DNA from: Phascolomyces articulosus | Lineage: Eukaryota; Mucoromycota; Mucoromycetes; Mucorales; Lichtheimiaceae | NCBI GenBank assembly: GCA_025677815.1 | Contig: JAIXMP010000064.1 | Location: 1 to 64,000 of the forward strand | Direction: 5' to 3' | Length of the DNA: 64,000 nucleotides | Shown: positions 62,718 to 64,000 of the stretch, in pieces | Layout: every line of letters begins with the position of its first letter | Numbering within the stretch: position 1 is the first letter of the stretch | Notes under the pieces: generated by a model | The model's database searches: none | Seen by the model: the letters and a program-made list of their open reading frames with translations, nothing else | Told to the model about the DNA's origin: nothing | Translations under genes and position numbers: made by a program

Positions 62718-63403
62718 CGTTTTTCAAAAAAAAAAGAAATGTGTTGTTTTTTTTTTTTTGAAGGGAGGAGTGCTGCTTACTGCTTACGGCTGCTTTGGAG
62801 GTTTGTGTTATGAAATAAAAAAAACGACACACACACAAAACGGAATCGAAAATCCAATTCAATTGTGTGGATTTTTTGTTCGACGCAAAATTTAGTGGCT
62901 TGGAAAATTTGTTACTTTTCTGACAGTTACTGATGTCCCTTTCAAGATAATCATTATATATGTATTATATTTCCCCTCCCCCACCCTTTTTTTTTTTCAT
63001 AGTAAAAAGTGAGGATTCCCAAAGATATGTTAATATCTTATTCATTATTTACTTTATGTCAAGATATATAGATATATATATATATACTTAAATATTTGCT
63101 TCTTTTACTTATTAAACATAGGTTACTATTTATGAGTCAGATAGTAAAAAGAGAGAGATTATTTTTTTTTCTTGTGATTAAAGTCATCATACTTGGTTTT
63201 TTTTAATAAGTAATAGAAGGAAATTCAGAACATATACAAAAATATAAAAATAAAGCTACTTTTTTTTTTGAGGTGAGGAGATGTAAGGAAATAAATGCGA
63301 AGGAAGTGAGAGAAAAAAGAAGAAGAAAGGATTCTATACAACGATAATATAATCGCACCGGGCGTAAATGGGAAAAAAAAGAGAATGAAATGAAAAAAAT
63401 AAA
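62718..63403. other. eIF3b promoter / DAHP synthase 3' region
   Basis: This 686-bp gap between same-strand genes is AT-rich with several poly-T runs and a TA repeat near 63068-63087. No gene is seen. Confidence 0.6.

Positions 63404-64000
<597 letters not shown>

Overview
This is a eukaryotic nuclear window from an early-diverging fungus, most likely Mucoromycota (Mucorales-like). It is AT-rich, with genes packed on both strands and many short introns of about 60-190 nt, nearly all GT-AG with TAG/CAG acceptors. Long homopolymer T/A runs fill introns and gaps. The protein set is fungal: SFT2, SCY1, HAP2, a fungal sulfur-type bZIP, TERT, eIF3b and DAHP synthase. No rRNA, tRNA or CRISPR array was found. 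All gene models were spliced by hand from the six frames, checking phase at each junction, so individual splice sites carry some uncertainty.

Layout, left to right. SFT2 (-, Golgi traffic); an unrecognised low-complexity gene (+, 1755-3885); SCY1 pseudokinase (-) in a 175 bp divergent pair with ULA1, the NEDD8 E1 regulatory subunit (+); a CYS-3/MetR-like bZIP (+); a 95-aa mitochondrial-type protein (-); a 3 kb gap; choline/ethanolamine kinase (+) with a GC-AG intron; HAP2/NF-YA (+); U-box cyclophilin PPIL2 (-); a gap holding a decayed membrane-protein gene; a TBC Rab-GAP (-); a 2.3 kb gap; TERT, the telomerase catalytic subunit (-, about 24 exons); an ELYS-like large protein (-); an NmrA-type Rossmann protein (+); an IBTK-like ankyrin/RCC1/BTB protein (-); a 3.4 kb gap with two X-box-like motifs; a 7TM protein (+); a 3.7 kb gap with orphan exon-like pieces; a MIT-RasGEF protein (+); a Nepro/Rmp1-like RNase MRP-type protein (-); eIF3b (-); and the 3' part of DAHP synthase (-), cut by the window edge.

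These are mostly independent housekeeping and signalling genes; there is no operon or obvious gene cluster. The most interesting items are the TERT gene (all reverse-transcriptase motifs, but a one-base frame break inside a conserved block, a GC-AG intron and a YVDD catalytic motif), a compact three-stem inverted-repeat element at 4158-4227, the decayed membrane gene at 22831-23539, paired RFX-type motifs at 48991-49052, and recurrent T(n)A(n) palindromes in introns.
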